Both the position numbers and the translations under genes were made by a program. From Halorientalis pallida (GTDB lineage: Archaea; Halobacteriota; Halobacteria; Halobacteriales; Haloarculaceae): DNA of 64,000 nucleotides. The stretch is from the NCBI RefSeq assembly GCF_004118325.1, contig NZ_RDFA01000006.1:186001-250000 (forward strand). The letters are read 5' to 3'. The notes under the pieces are model-generated. The model had not been told where the DNA came from. It ran no database searches and saw only the letters and a list, made by a program, of their open reading frames with translations. Shown here in pieces: positions 35,272 to 44,416 of this stretch; position 1 is the stretch's first letter; every line of letters begins with the position of its first letter.

Positions 35272-37086
35272 GTGACTGACACGGATCACACGGATATCAG
35301 CCGAAGTGAAAAAATCCGTGCGTTAATCCGCGTTGCCAGATACAGGCCACTCTTTACCGTTGCAATCATTGGTGGTGGTGTCTTTGCAGCCCTACTCGAG
35401 GGAATCGGACTGAGTTTCATCCTGCCGATTATCGAAATTGTCCAGTCCAGCGGCGACCCTGCAGCGCAGGCCGACGGCATCCTCGGTGCCTTCGTGTTTG
35501 CCTACCAATTGCTGGGGCTCCCGTTCACACTGGGGTTCGTTGTCATCGGTGTCAGCCTCGTCCTGACAGTCCGGTGGACACTGACGTTCGTCGTCCGGTG
35601 GCTCCGTGAAGCACTGGTTGTCGACTACACGCGAGAGATTCAGGTCCAATCGTTCGAACGAGCACTCGATTCGCGAATCGCGTACTTCGACCAGGAAGGA
35701 TCGGATGATATCCTCAATGCCATCGTTACGCAGGCGGAGTACGCCGGCGAAGTGATCAAACACGTCGTGAACTTCATCGAACAGGGATTCCTGTCGGTGA
35801 TGTACCTCGGTGTTGCCTTCATCCTAGCACCAATCCTAACGGCCTTCGCAATCGTCTTTCTCGGCGGGTTTTCGCTCCTGTTTCGACGATTGATCGAGTC
35901 GGGCTACGAACTCGGCGATCGAGTCGCGGACGCGAACGAACAGATACAGCAAGCCGCTCAGTCGGGGACACAGGGGATCAGAGACACGAAGCTGTTTGGG
36001 CTGAAACAGGAGTTGCTGGATGACTTGATCAGGGCGACTAACCTGTTTGCCGAATCTGGTATCAGACAGCGTCGGAACAAGCAGGGAATAAAGAATTTCT
36101 ACAATCTCTTAACTGCAATCTCCGTGTTCGTCCTAATCTACCTGGCGATTACCGTCGCAGAGATGTCGATCGGCTCGCTCGGGATCTTCCTATTTGCGAT
36201 GTTCCGACTCGGTCCGAAGGCCAGTAACCTCAACTCAACGTTTTATCAGATTGAGAACAACCTCGCACACCTCGTTCGGATGCAAGCATTCGTCGACGAA
36301 CTCGAACGAAACGAAGAGCCTACCACGGCGGACGAATCTGTTCCCAAAACGGTCGAAACCGTTGAGTTCGACGACGTTCGGTTTTCCTACCCCGGGCAGG
36401 CGGAGCCGGCACTGTCGGGGCTATCCTTCGCGTTCGAACGGGGCGAGTTCGTGGGCTTCGTTGGACAGTCCGGGGCCGGCAAGTCGACTGTCGTTTCGTT
36501 GTTAGCACGGATGTACGAGCCCGATTCGGGTGTGATCCGCGCAAACGGACGTTCGATCCATAAGATGGATATCGACGAGTGGCGCTCTCGGATAGCCGTG
36601 GTCCGACAAGATCCGTTCATATTCAACGATACGCTCAGGTACAACCTGACGATCGGTAACCGGGAAGCGTCTCGGCGTGATCTCGATCGTGTCTGCGAGA
36701 TCGCAAAGGTCGACGAGTTCCTCAAGAACATGCCAGCGGGATACGACACGCAACTCGGTGACGAGGGCGTCCGTCTCTCGGGTGGTCAACGGCAGCGAGT
36801 CGCACTCGCACGGGCGCTTTTGAAGGACGCCGATGTGCTGGTCCTCGACGAAGCCACGAGCGACCTCGATTCCAGCCTCGAAAAAGAGGTTCAGTCCGCC
36901 ATCGAGAGCATGGATCGCGACTACGCTATCGTCGGTATCGCCCATCGGCTCTCGACCGTAAAGAACGCTGACCGGATTTACACCGTTGATGACGGCGAGA
37001 TCATTGAGTCCGGGACACACGCAACCCTAATCGAGAGCGGCGGTCAGTACGCTGACCTGTACGCGATCCAGTCACAGGGAAAGTAA
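35272..37086 (+). CDS. ABC transporter with fused permease and ATPase (lipid-linked sugar flippase-like)
   Basis: A 604-residue half-transporter of the MsbA/PglK architecture, a candidate flippase for lipid-linked glycans. Six TMs span about residues 20-320 (starting RPLFTVAIIGGGVFAALLEG). The nucleotide-binding domain has Walker A GQSGAGKST at 398-406, Q-loop VVRQDPFIFND, signature LSGGQRQR at 502-509, Walker B VLVLDEATSDLDSS and an H-loop in GIAHRLST. The ORF stays open upstream to 35161, but the TATA position favours the GTG at 35272. Codon use and GC differ from the flanking core genes. Bacterial relatives sit in glycosylation loci too. Confidence 0.88.
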   Translation: MTDTDHTDISRSEKIRALIRVARYRPLFTVAIIGGGVFAALLEGIGLSFILPIIEIVQSSGDPAAQADGILGAFVFAYQLLGLPFTLGFVVIGVSLVLTVRWTLTFVVRWLREALVVDYTREIQVQSFERALDSRIAYFDQEGSDDILNAIVTQAEYAGEVIKHVVNFIEQGFLSVMYLGVAFILAPILTAFAIVFLGGFSLLFRRLIESGYELGDRVADANEQIQQAAQSGTQGIRDTKLFGLKQELLDDLIRATNLFAESGIRQRRNKQGIKNFYNLLTAISVFVLIYLAITVAEMSIGSLGIFLFAMFRLGPKASNLNSTFYQIENNLAHLVRMQAFVDELERNEEPTTADESVPKTVETVEFDDVRFSYPGQAEPALSGLSFAFERGEFVGFVGQSGAGKSTVVSLLARMYEPDSGVIRANGRSIHKMDIDEWRSRIAVVRQDPFIFNDTLRYNLTIGNREASRRDLDRVCEIAKVDEFLKNMPAGYDTQLGDEGVRLSGGQRQRVALARALLKDADVLVLDEATSDLDSSLEKEVQSAIESMDRDYAIVGIAHRLSTVKNADRIYTVDDGEIIESGTHATLIESGGQYADLYAIQSQGK

Positions 37087-37110
37087 TCGCCACAGAAGGG
37101 CCCGTGATGA

Positions 37111-38232
37111 TTATGTAGCCGACTCCAGTGCTGCTGCTAACGTCTCCACGACTCGCTCCTGATCCCTATCGGTCATACTGTGGGCGACCGGGAGCGTGAG
37201 CAGGTTGTGGTGCAGCGCCCGCGACGTTTCGAGGTCACCGACGCGCTTTGCGTCGGCGAAGGCGTCGGTCTGGTGGAGGGCGTACGTGCCGATCTGACTC
37301 TCGATGTCCTGTTCCGCCAGCGCGTCGATGAGGTCGTCGCGAGTGTGTTCGTCACCGGCCTCGACGTAGATGCAGTAACTCTGGAAGTTGTGGTGGGCGG
37401 GGGCTGGCTCCGCCGGCGGCGTGACGCCTGGAACGTCCTCCAGCAGATCGGTGTAGCGGTGGGCAATCTCGCGGCGTCGCTCGACGATCTCGTCTAGTCG
37501 GTCGAGTTGTGCGACGCCGACCGCCGCCAGGATGTCGCTGAACCGGAAGTTGGTAGCGTCGGCCCGGACGAAGCCGATCTCACCCTCGCGCTGATCGGTG
37601 CCGAAGTTCTTGACACTACGTATCTCCCGTTCGAGGTCGTCGTCGTCGGTCGTGATCATTCCTCCCTCTCCCGTCGTGAGTACCTTGCGAGGGTGGAAAC
37701 TGAACACGCTCACGTCGAACTGTGACCCGACTGGCTGGCCGTCGTAGGCGGCCCCGGACGAACAGGCGGCGTCTTCGAGTACGGGGACGCCGTGGGCCGC
37801 AGCGATGTCGTTGACGACGTCGGTCGGGAGCGGCTGGCCGCCCCACGACACCGGGAGGAGCGCGCCCGTCTCGTCGGTCACGGCGTCGGAGAGAGCATCG
37901 GTGTCGACGTTGTACGTGTCCCGATCGACGTCGACGAGAACTGGCTCCGCACCCATGCGAACGACCGCGTTGGCGGTCGCTGGGTGCGTGAAGTCCGGAA
38001 GCGGGACCTCGTCTCCGGGCCCGATTCCCAGCGCGTCCAGTGCGAGTTCCATCCCGGTCGTACACGAGGTGACGGTGATCGCGTGGTCGGCGCCGACCCG
38101 GTCGGCGAACCCGTCTTCGAACTCGTCGGCGTACGGACCCTGTGTCATGTAACCCGACTCCAGAACGGATTCGATGTTCCCGAGTTCGTCGTCACCGACG
38201 ACCGGCTCGATGAGAGGAATCGTATCTGCCAT
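37111..38232 (-). CDS. DegT/DnrJ/EryC1 sugar aminotransferase
   Basis: A 373-residue PLP enzyme that would transaminate a keto nucleotide sugar. K183 in SFHPRKVLTTGEGG is the PLP-binding Lys. TVTSCTTGMELALDALGIGP (substrate-specificity loop), VLEDAACSSGAAYDG and the NFRFSDILAAVGVAQLDRL stretch fit the family. It differs in many positions from the second DegT protein at 45040, so the two probably act on different substrates, for instance a 4-keto versus a 3-keto sugar. It is divergent from the dehydrogenase gene. An ATG 12 nt upstream is also possible. Confidence 0.9.
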   Translation of the reverse strand: MADTIPLIEPVVGDDELGNIESVLESGYMTQGPYADEFEDGFADRVGADHAITVTSCTTGMELALDALGIGPGDEVPLPDFTHPATANAVVRMGAEPVLVDVDRDTYNVDTDALSDAVTDETGALLPVSWGGQPLPTDVVNDIAAAHGVPVLEDAACSSGAAYDGQPVGSQFDVSVFSFHPRKVLTTGEGGMITTDDDDLEREIRSVKNFGTDQREGEIGFVRADATNFRFSDILAAVGVAQLDRLDEIVERRREIAHRYTDLLEDVPGVTPPAEPAPAHHNFQSYCIYVEAGDEHTRDDLIDALAEQDIESQIGTYALHQTDAFADAKRVGDLETSRALHHNLLTLPVAHSMTDRDQERVVETLAAALESAT

Positions 38233-38331
38233 CTGGTCTATCATACGTCAGTGAGTACTTGGCTGTGGTGGTTCCCGCGCTGGTGCTCTCCAGAAGGGCT
38301 TACTGTATCGGCGCGCAACTGCCCGCTCACG

Positions 38332-39672
38332 ATGGAACTCGCGACTGCCGGCCTGGCCGACGCGGACGACCTCTCGTCGATCACTGTCACCGTCTTCGGC
38401 CTCGGGAAGATGGGACTGCCGCTGGCGGCCGTCCTCGCCGATCACGGCGCACGCGTGGTCGGTGTCGACATCGACGAGGAGACCGTGACCGCCGTCGACG
38501 ACGGGCACGCACCGGTGTCGGAACCTGGGCTACAGGCACTACTTGACGAGTACGCGGAAACTCGACTGACGGCGACCACCGACGGCCAGGCGGCCGTGGC
38601 GGACGCCGACGTACACATCGTCTTGGTCCCGACGCTCGTCGACGACGCGTCGGACCCCGACCTCGGTCCCGTCCTCGCGGCGGCGAAGACGATCCGTGGC
38701 GGGGTGAGCGCAGGCGACCTGGTGATCCTCGAGAGTACCGTTCCGCCGGGAACGACGGCGGGGCCGTTCGCCGAAGCGGCCGAACCGGACGGACTGACTG
38801 CGGGCGAGGATTTCGGCGTCGCGCACTGCCCCGAACGCACGTCGTCCGGGCGGGTGATCAGAGACCTGACGGAATCGTATCCGAAGATCGTCGGGGGCGT
38901 GAGCGATGCGGGCACGACGGCAGCCGCGTCGTTCTACCGGCAGTTCAACGACCCCGGTGTCATCGAGATGCCGAACGCCACGGCCGCCGAGGCGGTCAAA
39001 GTGTTCGAGGGCGTCTACCGGGACGTGAACATCGCACTCGCGAACGAACTTGCGAAAGCCTGTGAGGACTGGGGGCTCGACGCGGCGACGGTGTTCGAGG
39101 CCGCGAACAGCCAGCCCTTCTGTGACATCCACGACCCGGGTGTGGGTGTCGGCGGCCACTGCATCCCGGTCTATCCACATTTCGTGATGAACCGTGCCGA
39201 AGAGACACCACTGCTCGCGACGGCTCGGGCGGTCAACGACGGGATGCCGGGCCACACCGCCGACATCACTGCGTCGCTCGTCCGGGGTGCGGGCGTCGAT
39301 CTCGCCGATGCAAGCGTTCTGGTCCTGGGGCTGACGTACCGACCGGGCGTCGACGAGACGCGGTTCGCGCCGGCGTTCGATCTCGTCGAGGCCCTCCGCG
39401 ATCTCGACGTGACCGTCGCTGCACACGACCCGCTTCTCTCGGCGGCCGAGATCGAATCGGCGGGTGCCAGCCCCGTCACCGATCCGACCGACGGAACCTG
39501 GGACGCCGTCGTCCTCGCTACCGGCCACGAAGCGTACGAGTCGCTCGATCTGGACGCGCTCGCCGGCGCGATGCGGACGCCGATCCTCGTCGACGGGCGT
39601 GACTTCTTCGACCCTGCCGACGTGACCGCGTTCACCTACGCCTGTATCGGTGACGGGACGAGCGAGGTCTGA
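38332..39672 (+). CDS. Nucleotide-sugar 6-dehydrogenase (UDP-ManNAc/GlcNAc type)
   Basis: Oxidises C6 of a UDP-hexosamine to the uronic acid with two NAD. In this 446-residue protein VTVFGLGKMGLPLAAVLADH is the Rossmann motif. ESTVPPGTTAGPF and AHCPERTSSGRVIRDL follow. The catalytic C277 lies in GVGVGGHCIPVYPHF; GGHCIPVxP is the WecC/WbpA-type version, as opposed to GGSCFPKD in UDP-glucose dehydrogenase. The final domain (LTYRPGVDETRFAPAFDLV) is standard. With the aminotransferase, oxidoreductase and acetyltransferase nearby it would start a UDP-diacetamido-uronate pathway. Start set at the ATG 10-20 residues before the Rossmann strand. Confidence 0.9.
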   Translation: MELATAGLADADDLSSITVTVFGLGKMGLPLAAVLADHGARVVGVDIDEETVTAVDDGHAPVSEPGLQALLDEYAETRLTATTDGQAAVADADVHIVLVPTLVDDASDPDLGPVLAAAKTIRGGVSAGDLVILESTVPPGTTAGPFAEAAEPDGLTAGEDFGVAHCPERTSSGRVIRDLTESYPKIVGGVSDAGTTAAASFYRQFNDPGVIEMPNATAAEAVKVFEGVYRDVNIALANELAKACEDWGLDAATVFEAANSQPFCDIHDPGVGVGGHCIPVYPHFVMNRAEETPLLATARAVNDGMPGHTADITASLVRGAGVDLADASVLVLGLTYRPGVDETRFAPAFDLVEALRDLDVTVAAHDPLLSAAEIESAGASPVTDPTDGTWDAVVLATGHEAYESLDLDALAGAMRTPILVDGRDFFDPADVTAFTYACIGDGTSEV

Positions 39673-39696
39673 CCGACGGCCCCGGCCACTGGCCGG

Positions 39697-41640
39697 TCAG
39701 CTGTAGTAGTGTTCGATCTCCGCAGGTCCGGCCGCACCCTCCACGATGTACATCTGGAACCAGATCTCCAGGGCGACGAGTTTCCAGAGGAGTTTGTAGT
39801 GAGGCGTCAGCGCCTCCGCGGGATCTCGATCCAGGAGCGTTCGGACGTACGAGTCCTGCACGAACCCCTCTCGAACGATGTGCGGGTCGTCGAGGATAGA
39901 TCGTGCGTGCGGGAGCAACTCGTCCCGCACGAACGGGTACGTCGGCATGGTGAAGCCCTGTTTGTCTTTCTGGAAGACGGCGGCCGGCAACCGGTCTCGC
40001 ATCGCCTCCCGGAGTACCTTCTTCCCGGTCGTTCCGCCGATTGGCCCGGACCCGAACTTCTCGGACTGGGGCAGCGAGAGCGCGAGGTCGACGAGATCGT
40101 TGTCGAGGAAGGGAACCCGGGACTCGAGCGAGTGGCCCATGCTCATCCGGTCTTCGACCAGCAGGAAGTCGTCCGGCAGTTTCGTCTGAAAATCCCAGTC
40201 GAGGGATCGTTCGACCAGCGACTGACCGCCCGCCCCGCCCCCGCGGTCGCGGATCCACTCCGCTGGGACGAGCTCGTCCGGGAGCGACTCACCGAAGGCC
40301 CGTTCCCGAAACACCTCGATATCCCCGATCACGTCGCTGTTGTTGAGGAGGACGTAGAGGCGTGCCGGATCGTCGATGTGACGCTGGAGGGACGTGTCCT
40401 CGAGCGCCTCGTCGGCGTCGAGATCCTCGGCTGACAGGTGCGCTCGAAGTAGTCGTGTTGCCGTCTCGCTGATCCCCGCTCTGGTGTCGGCCGGTTCGGT
40501 GTCGCGCAACTGCTCGTACTCCTGTAAGCGGCTGTATCGGTAGATGTACCCGCCGAACAGCTCGTCGGCACCGAGGCCACCGAGCGCCACTTTGACGTGC
40601 TCACGCATCTCCTGGGCGACGTAGTAGGGGTAGAGATTTCGTTTGGGTTCGTCGGCGTACCAGATCATCTCCGGGAAGTCCCGCACGAACGACCCGTCGA
40701 GCGTGAGTTCGTGGTGGTCCGTTCCGAAGTGGTCCGCGACGGCCCTGGCGTCGGCGCGCTCGTCCCACTGCTGGTCCGCAAAGCCCATGCAGAACGTCTG
40801 GATCGGCTCGTCGCTGATCTCGGCGGCCATCGCCACCACGCTGCTGGTGTCGAGCCCGCCAGACAGGTAGAACCCGACCGGAACGTCGCTGACCAGCTGG
40901 CGTTCGACGGCGTTGTACAGCGCGTCTTCGACGGCCGCAGCCGGGTTCGACGGCGGTGTCGCGTCCGCCATCGCGGGGTTCCAGTACTCGTGATCCGTCC
41001 ACGTCCACTCGTCGTCGGCCCGTGTTCCCTCCAGCACGTGCCCGGGGAGGACCGTCTCGATCCCCTGGAACAGCGTCGTCTGTGACGGCGAGAACCGGAG
41101 CTGAAGGAAATAGGTTAGCGCCTCTGTGTCGACGGCGGGTGCCACCAGGCCACCCTGGAGGATGCTCTTTGGCTCACTGGCGAAGGCCAGTCCGTCTTCG
41201 AGGGGTGCGTAGTAGAGCGGTTTGATCCCGGCGCGGTCCCGTGCCAGGAGCAGACGCTCCGCGCTCTCGTCCCAGAGCGCGACCGCGAACATCCCGTTCA
41301 GCCGCTCGAACACGTCACGCCCGTACTCCTCGTAGCCGTGAACCAGCACTTCGGTGTCGGTGTCGGTCGTGAACGTGTGCCCACGTGATTCGAGCGCCGA
41401 CCGTAGCTGCCGGTAGTTGTAGATCTCGCCGTTGTAGACCACGACGACGTCACCGTCTTCGTTGTATATCGGCTGGTCACCGCCGCCGAGGTCGATGATG
41501 CTGAGCCGTCGACTGCCGAGCATCACCCCGTCGTCGTGGTACGTGCCCCTGCTATCGGGGCCGCGATGCGTGAGGCAGTCGGTCATCTCGTCGAGAAGCG
41601 ACGGATCGTCGACGCCGACCACCCCACTGATGCCGCACAT
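39697..41640 (-). CDS. asnB: Glutamine-dependent asparagine synthetase-like amidotransferase (AsnB)
   Basis: A 647-residue AsnB-type protein. The N-terminal glutaminase domain has Cys2 (MCGISGVVGVDD), RGPDSRGTY, and NGEIYNYRQLRSALESRG. The synthetase domain shows the ATP pyrophosphatase loop FYLSGGLDTSSVV, GGLGADELFGGY, and SRVPFLDNDLVDLALSLP. In surface-polysaccharide loci such proteins often amidate uronic acids rather than make asparagine. Placement between a uronate-forming dehydrogenase and epimerases makes that likely here, but free asparagine synthesis is not excluded. Its start overlaps the stop of the upstream epimerase by one base. Confidence 0.9.
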   Translation of the reverse strand: MCGISGVVGVDDPSLLDEMTDCLTHRGPDSRGTYHDDGVMLGSRRLSIIDLGGGDQPIYNEDGDVVVVYNGEIYNYRQLRSALESRGHTFTTDTDTEVLVHGYEEYGRDVFERLNGMFAVALWDESAERLLLARDRAGIKPLYYAPLEDGLAFASEPKSILQGGLVAPAVDTEALTYFLQLRFSPSQTTLFQGIETVLPGHVLEGTRADDEWTWTDHEYWNPAMADATPPSNPAAAVEDALYNAVERQLVSDVPVGFYLSGGLDTSSVVAMAAEISDEPIQTFCMGFADQQWDERADARAVADHFGTDHHELTLDGSFVRDFPEMIWYADEPKRNLYPYYVAQEMREHVKVALGGLGADELFGGYIYRYSRLQEYEQLRDTEPADTRAGISETATRLLRAHLSAEDLDADEALEDTSLQRHIDDPARLYVLLNNSDVIGDIEVFRERAFGESLPDELVPAEWIRDRGGGAGGQSLVERSLDWDFQTKLPDDFLLVEDRMSMGHSLESRVPFLDNDLVDLALSLPQSEKFGSGPIGGTTGKKVLREAMRDRLPAAVFQKDKQGFTMPTYPFVRDELLPHARSILDDPHIVREGFVQDSYVRTLLDRDPAEALTPHYKLLWKLVALEIWFQMYIVEGAAGPAEIEHYYS

Positions 41641-42548
41641 TACAGGTCAGCGTCCTCCTGCAACCACTCGAAGGTGCGTTCGAGCCCGTTACGGAACTCC
41701 GTCTCCGGTGCGTGGCCGAACAGCCGTTCGCACTTGCTCGTGTCGGCGTAGAAGTCGTCGATCTCGTCGGGGCGTTCGGGCTTGCGGTCGATCTCCGGCT
41801 CGACGCCGACGACCTCGGCCATCTCGTGGATCGCGTCCAGAATCGCCGTGTCCGTTCCCCGTCCCATGTTCACGACCTCGTTTGTCACGTCGCCTTCCAG
41901 CCCGTCGACGATGAACGCCGTGATGTCACGGACGTAAATGAAGTCCCGGGTCTGCTGACCGTCGCCGGTGACGAAGACGCCTTCGTCCCGTGCCAACCGG
42001 GAGAGGACGACCGGCACCAGCGCGCCCGAATCCGGGTACTGGTAGGGACCGTACACGTTGAAAAAGCGGAAGACGAGGTAGTCCAGATCGTACAGCTGGT
42101 TGTACACGTCGAGGTACTCCTCGACGGCGTGTTTGGCGACGCCGTAGGGTGACTGCGGGCTCGCCGGGTGATCTTCGGGGACGGGGACCGTCTCCACCTC
42201 TCCGACGAGCGACGATGCCGACGAGAAAAACACCTTCTCGATATCGTGTTCTCGGGCGGCGTCGAGAATATTCAGCGTCCCGACGACGTTGATTTCGGCG
42301 TTCAGCTTCGGGTCGTCGGTGCTGGCCGGGAGCGGGTGTGCCGCGAGATGTGCGACTGCGTCGACGTCGCTGACCGCGTCTTCGACGGCCTCCTCGTCGG
42401 TGATGTTGACGTCGCGGTATTCGACGTTGTCGGCGTCGTGATCGATCGGTTCGATGTCACAGGCGAGAACGTGGTGGTCCGTTCCACCGAGTTCGTCGAG
42501 AAGATTTCGACCGACGAATCCGGAGGCGCCGAAGACGGCGATGTGCAT
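41640..42548 (-). CDS. NAD-dependent epimerase/dehydratase (UDP-glucose 4-epimerase-like)
   Basis: A 302-residue extended SDR. MHIAVFGASGFVGRNLLDEL is the NAD motif, FSSASSLVGEVETV the Ser site, and PYGVAKHAVEEYLDVY the YxxxK site. QTRDFIYVRDITAFIVDGLE and RPDEIDDFYADTSKCERLFG in the C-terminal part fit UDP-GlcNAc/glucose epimerases. It is operon-linked with asnB downstream (1-nt overlap). The ATG at 42548 is preferred over longer readings that would overlap the divergent formyltransferase. Confidence 0.87.
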   Translation of the reverse strand: MHIAVFGASGFVGRNLLDELGGTDHHVLACDIEPIDHDADNVEYRDVNITDEEAVEDAVSDVDAVAHLAAHPLPASTDDPKLNAEINVVGTLNILDAAREHDIEKVFFSSASSLVGEVETVPVPEDHPASPQSPYGVAKHAVEEYLDVYNQLYDLDYLVFRFFNVYGPYQYPDSGALVPVVLSRLARDEGVFVTGDGQQTRDFIYVRDITAFIVDGLEGDVTNEVVNMGRGTDTAILDAIHEMAEVVGVEPEIDRKPERPDEIDDFYADTSKCERLFGHAPETEFRNGLERTFEWLQEDADL

Positions 42549-42637
42549 AGCCGACGTACGGAGGAGCGACCGTTTAGTTGCTTCGGTCTGGTAGGTGTCT
42601 CGCCAGCTGAGGGGGCCAGCCAAGGGTGAGGACAAAG

Positions 42638-42666
42638 TACATAAACCACAAGCATAACTCCGGAGT
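42638..42666 (+). promoter_or_regulatory. Leaderless promoter with palindromic operator candidate
   Basis: A TACATAAAC box around 42638-42646 lies about 25 nt before the formyltransferase ATG. Between it and the ATG is the perfect 10-bp palindrome ACTCCGGAGT (42657-42666), framed by CATA and ATG so that the symmetry nearly extends further. It covers the expected transcription start of the five-gene sugar-modification operon. Confidence 0.5.
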
Positions 42667-43641
42667 ATGCCTATCGGCAGTGACCACGACATCGTCTATG
42701 CGAGCTGTACCGAGGGCGGGTACGAGGTCGTACGGAACCTGGTTCGCGAGGGTGTCGAGATCGCGGAACTCGTGACGCTGACCGAGGAACAAGCGGCCAC
42801 CCACGACGTCGCGGGCTACCAATCCTTTGACGCGCTAGCAGATGAGCACGACGTTCCCGTCTATCACCCCGAGACGTACTCGATGACTGAGGCCGACACC
42901 GACCACTTCGAGTCGCTGGACGCCGACCTCCTGATCGTCAACGGGTGGCAACGGCTGATCCCGGAGCCCGTGTTGAAGACGTTCACGCGGGGGGCGCTCG
43001 GCGTCCACGGCAGCGCCTACGGCCTACCGAAGGGCCGGGGTCGCTCCCCGATGAACTGGTCGATCATCGAGGACCGAGACCGGTTCCTGCTGTCGGTCAT
43101 CCGGCTGGACGCCGGGGTCGACTCCGGCGACATCGTGGACACGGTGAAGTACGACATCACCGAGTTCGACACGATTCGCACCCTCTACTACAAACTCGCC
43201 ATCGCGACGAGCGAGATGCTTGTCGACTCGCTCGAACCGATCCTCGACGGGACCTTCGAGTACACGGAACAGGAGGGAGAGCCGACCTACTACCCGAAAC
43301 GGACGCCTGAGGACGGGGCGATCAACTGGCAGAACGGAACTCGGGAGATTTACGACCTCGTCCGCGCCGTCGCCGCCCCCTATCCGGGCGCGTTCACCGA
43401 ACACGAGGGCGTGCGGATCATGATCTGGGAGGCGATCCCTTTCTCCGACGACTTCGTGTTCAACGAGGCTCCGGGGACCGTCGTCCAGTCGTTCGTGACC
43501 ACCGGCGATTTCGTCGTGAAGACGGCTGACGGCACGCTCTTGGTCACCGACTGGGAGGCCGAATCGTGGACCCCGACCGAGGGCGATCAGTTGGCATCCC
43601 TCGGTGAGCGAACCCGTGTAGACGCACCGGAGGCCGAGTGA
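42667..43641 (+). CDS. Formyltransferase-family protein, probable sugar N-formyltransferase
   Basis: The 324-residue protein has the formyltransferase fold using N10-formyl-tetrahydrofolate. The motif GVHGSAYGLPKGRGRSPMNW carries H114, and LDAGVDSGDIV provides the conserved Asp. Where canonical enzymes read NxH, the Asn is Gly here (G112). Archaea do not formylate initiator tRNA, and the neighbours are sugar enzymes, so the target is more likely an amino sugar. The C-terminal 110 residues (DGAINWQNGTREIYDLVRAV) are the usual second domain. First gene of a tightly packed operon: its TGA overlaps the next ATG. Confidence 0.85.
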   Translation: MPIGSDHDIVYASCTEGGYEVVRNLVREGVEIAELVTLTEEQAATHDVAGYQSFDALADEHDVPVYHPETYSMTEADTDHFESLDADLLIVNGWQRLIPEPVLKTFTRGALGVHGSAYGLPKGRGRSPMNWSIIEDRDRFLLSVIRLDAGVDSGDIVDTVKYDITEFDTIRTLYYKLAIATSEMLVDSLEPILDGTFEYTEQEGEPTYYPKRTPEDGAINWQNGTREIYDLVRAVAAPYPGAFTEHEGVRIMIWEAIPFSDDFVFNEAPGTVVQSFVTTGDFVVKTADGTLLVTDWEAESWTPTEGDQLASLGERTRVDAPEAE

Positions 43642-44411
43642 TGACCGGCACAACCGATCCCATCGACGACGTTAGCTTCACCTTCGAGTGGTACGAGTCG
43701 CTGCTCAAGCTCCTTCAGTCCGAGGATCGGAAGTTCCGGACCTTCGAGGACGACGTTGATGGGGGGACGGTCCTGTACCGACACGACGTGGACTGGTCCC
43801 CGCGAAAAGCGGTCGAACTCGGCCGGATCGAGGCCGAGCACGACGTCACCGCTACGTATTTTTTCCTGGTGACGTCGCCGTTCTACAACCCTCAGACAGA
43901 GGCGGTACGGTCTGCAATCGAGAAACTGGCTGACCTCGGCCACGAAATCGGGCTACACTTTAGCACGCACCAGTACGACGTGGACGAATCGACGCCGCTC
44001 GAGAAGGTTGCGGAACGGGTCGATCGTGAAGGCCGGATTCTCGGAGAAGCCGCCGGGACGAGCGTCGACGTCGTCTCCTTCCACAATCCGCCGGATTGGA
44101 TCCTGCGGGAGACGTTCGAGGACTTCGTGAGCACCTACGAGCCACGGTTTTTCGAGACGGTGGAGTACCGCGCGGACTCGAACCAGCGCTGGCGCGAGAC
44201 CCATCCTTTCGCCGATGGGGTCCCAGATCCGTTGCAGGTGCTCACCCATCCGGTCCTCTGGGGCGAGCGGGACGCCTGGGCCGTCGACCGTCTCCGGGAG
44301 GAGCGTGACTACCACGCGGTGGGGATCGACGAGCACCTGGCCAGGACGGATCGGACCTGGGAATCGCCGCTGGGAATCGGGCGACTGGACGACGACGGCC
44401 CGCTGTACTGA
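43641..44411 (+). CDS. Polysaccharide deacetylase-like protein
   Basis: A 256-residue protein with NodB-like features: TVLYRHDVDWSPRKAVELGR (His-Asp-x-Asp metal and base motif, residues about 46-65), ATYFFLVTSPFYNP, and LGHEIGLHFSTHQYD with the paired His ligands. SFHNPPDW and DEHLARTDRTWES come near the end. It could remove acetyl groups from an amino sugar or a growing glycan. It overlaps the formyltransferase stop (TGATG), so it is translationally coupled. Deacetylation followed by N-formylation of the same amine would be an attractive sequence, but this is inference. Confidence 0.75.
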   Translation: MTGTTDPIDDVSFTFEWYESLLKLLQSEDRKFRTFEDDVDGGTVLYRHDVDWSPRKAVELGRIEAEHDVTATYFFLVTSPFYNPQTEAVRSAIEKLADLGHEIGLHFSTHQYDVDESTPLEKVAERVDREGRILGEAAGTSVDVVSFHNPPDWILRETFEDFVSTYEPRFFETVEYRADSNQRWRETHPFADGVPDPLQVLTHPVLWGERDAWAVDRLREERDYHAVGIDEHLARTDRTWESPLGIGRLDDDGPLY

Positions 44412-44416
44412 CCCGG

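Noticed and set aside
37792-38331. N-terminal extension of the nucleotide-sugar dehydrogenase
   Set aside because: The extension is antisense to the DegT aminotransferase, and the Rossmann motif lies close to the ATG at 38332.
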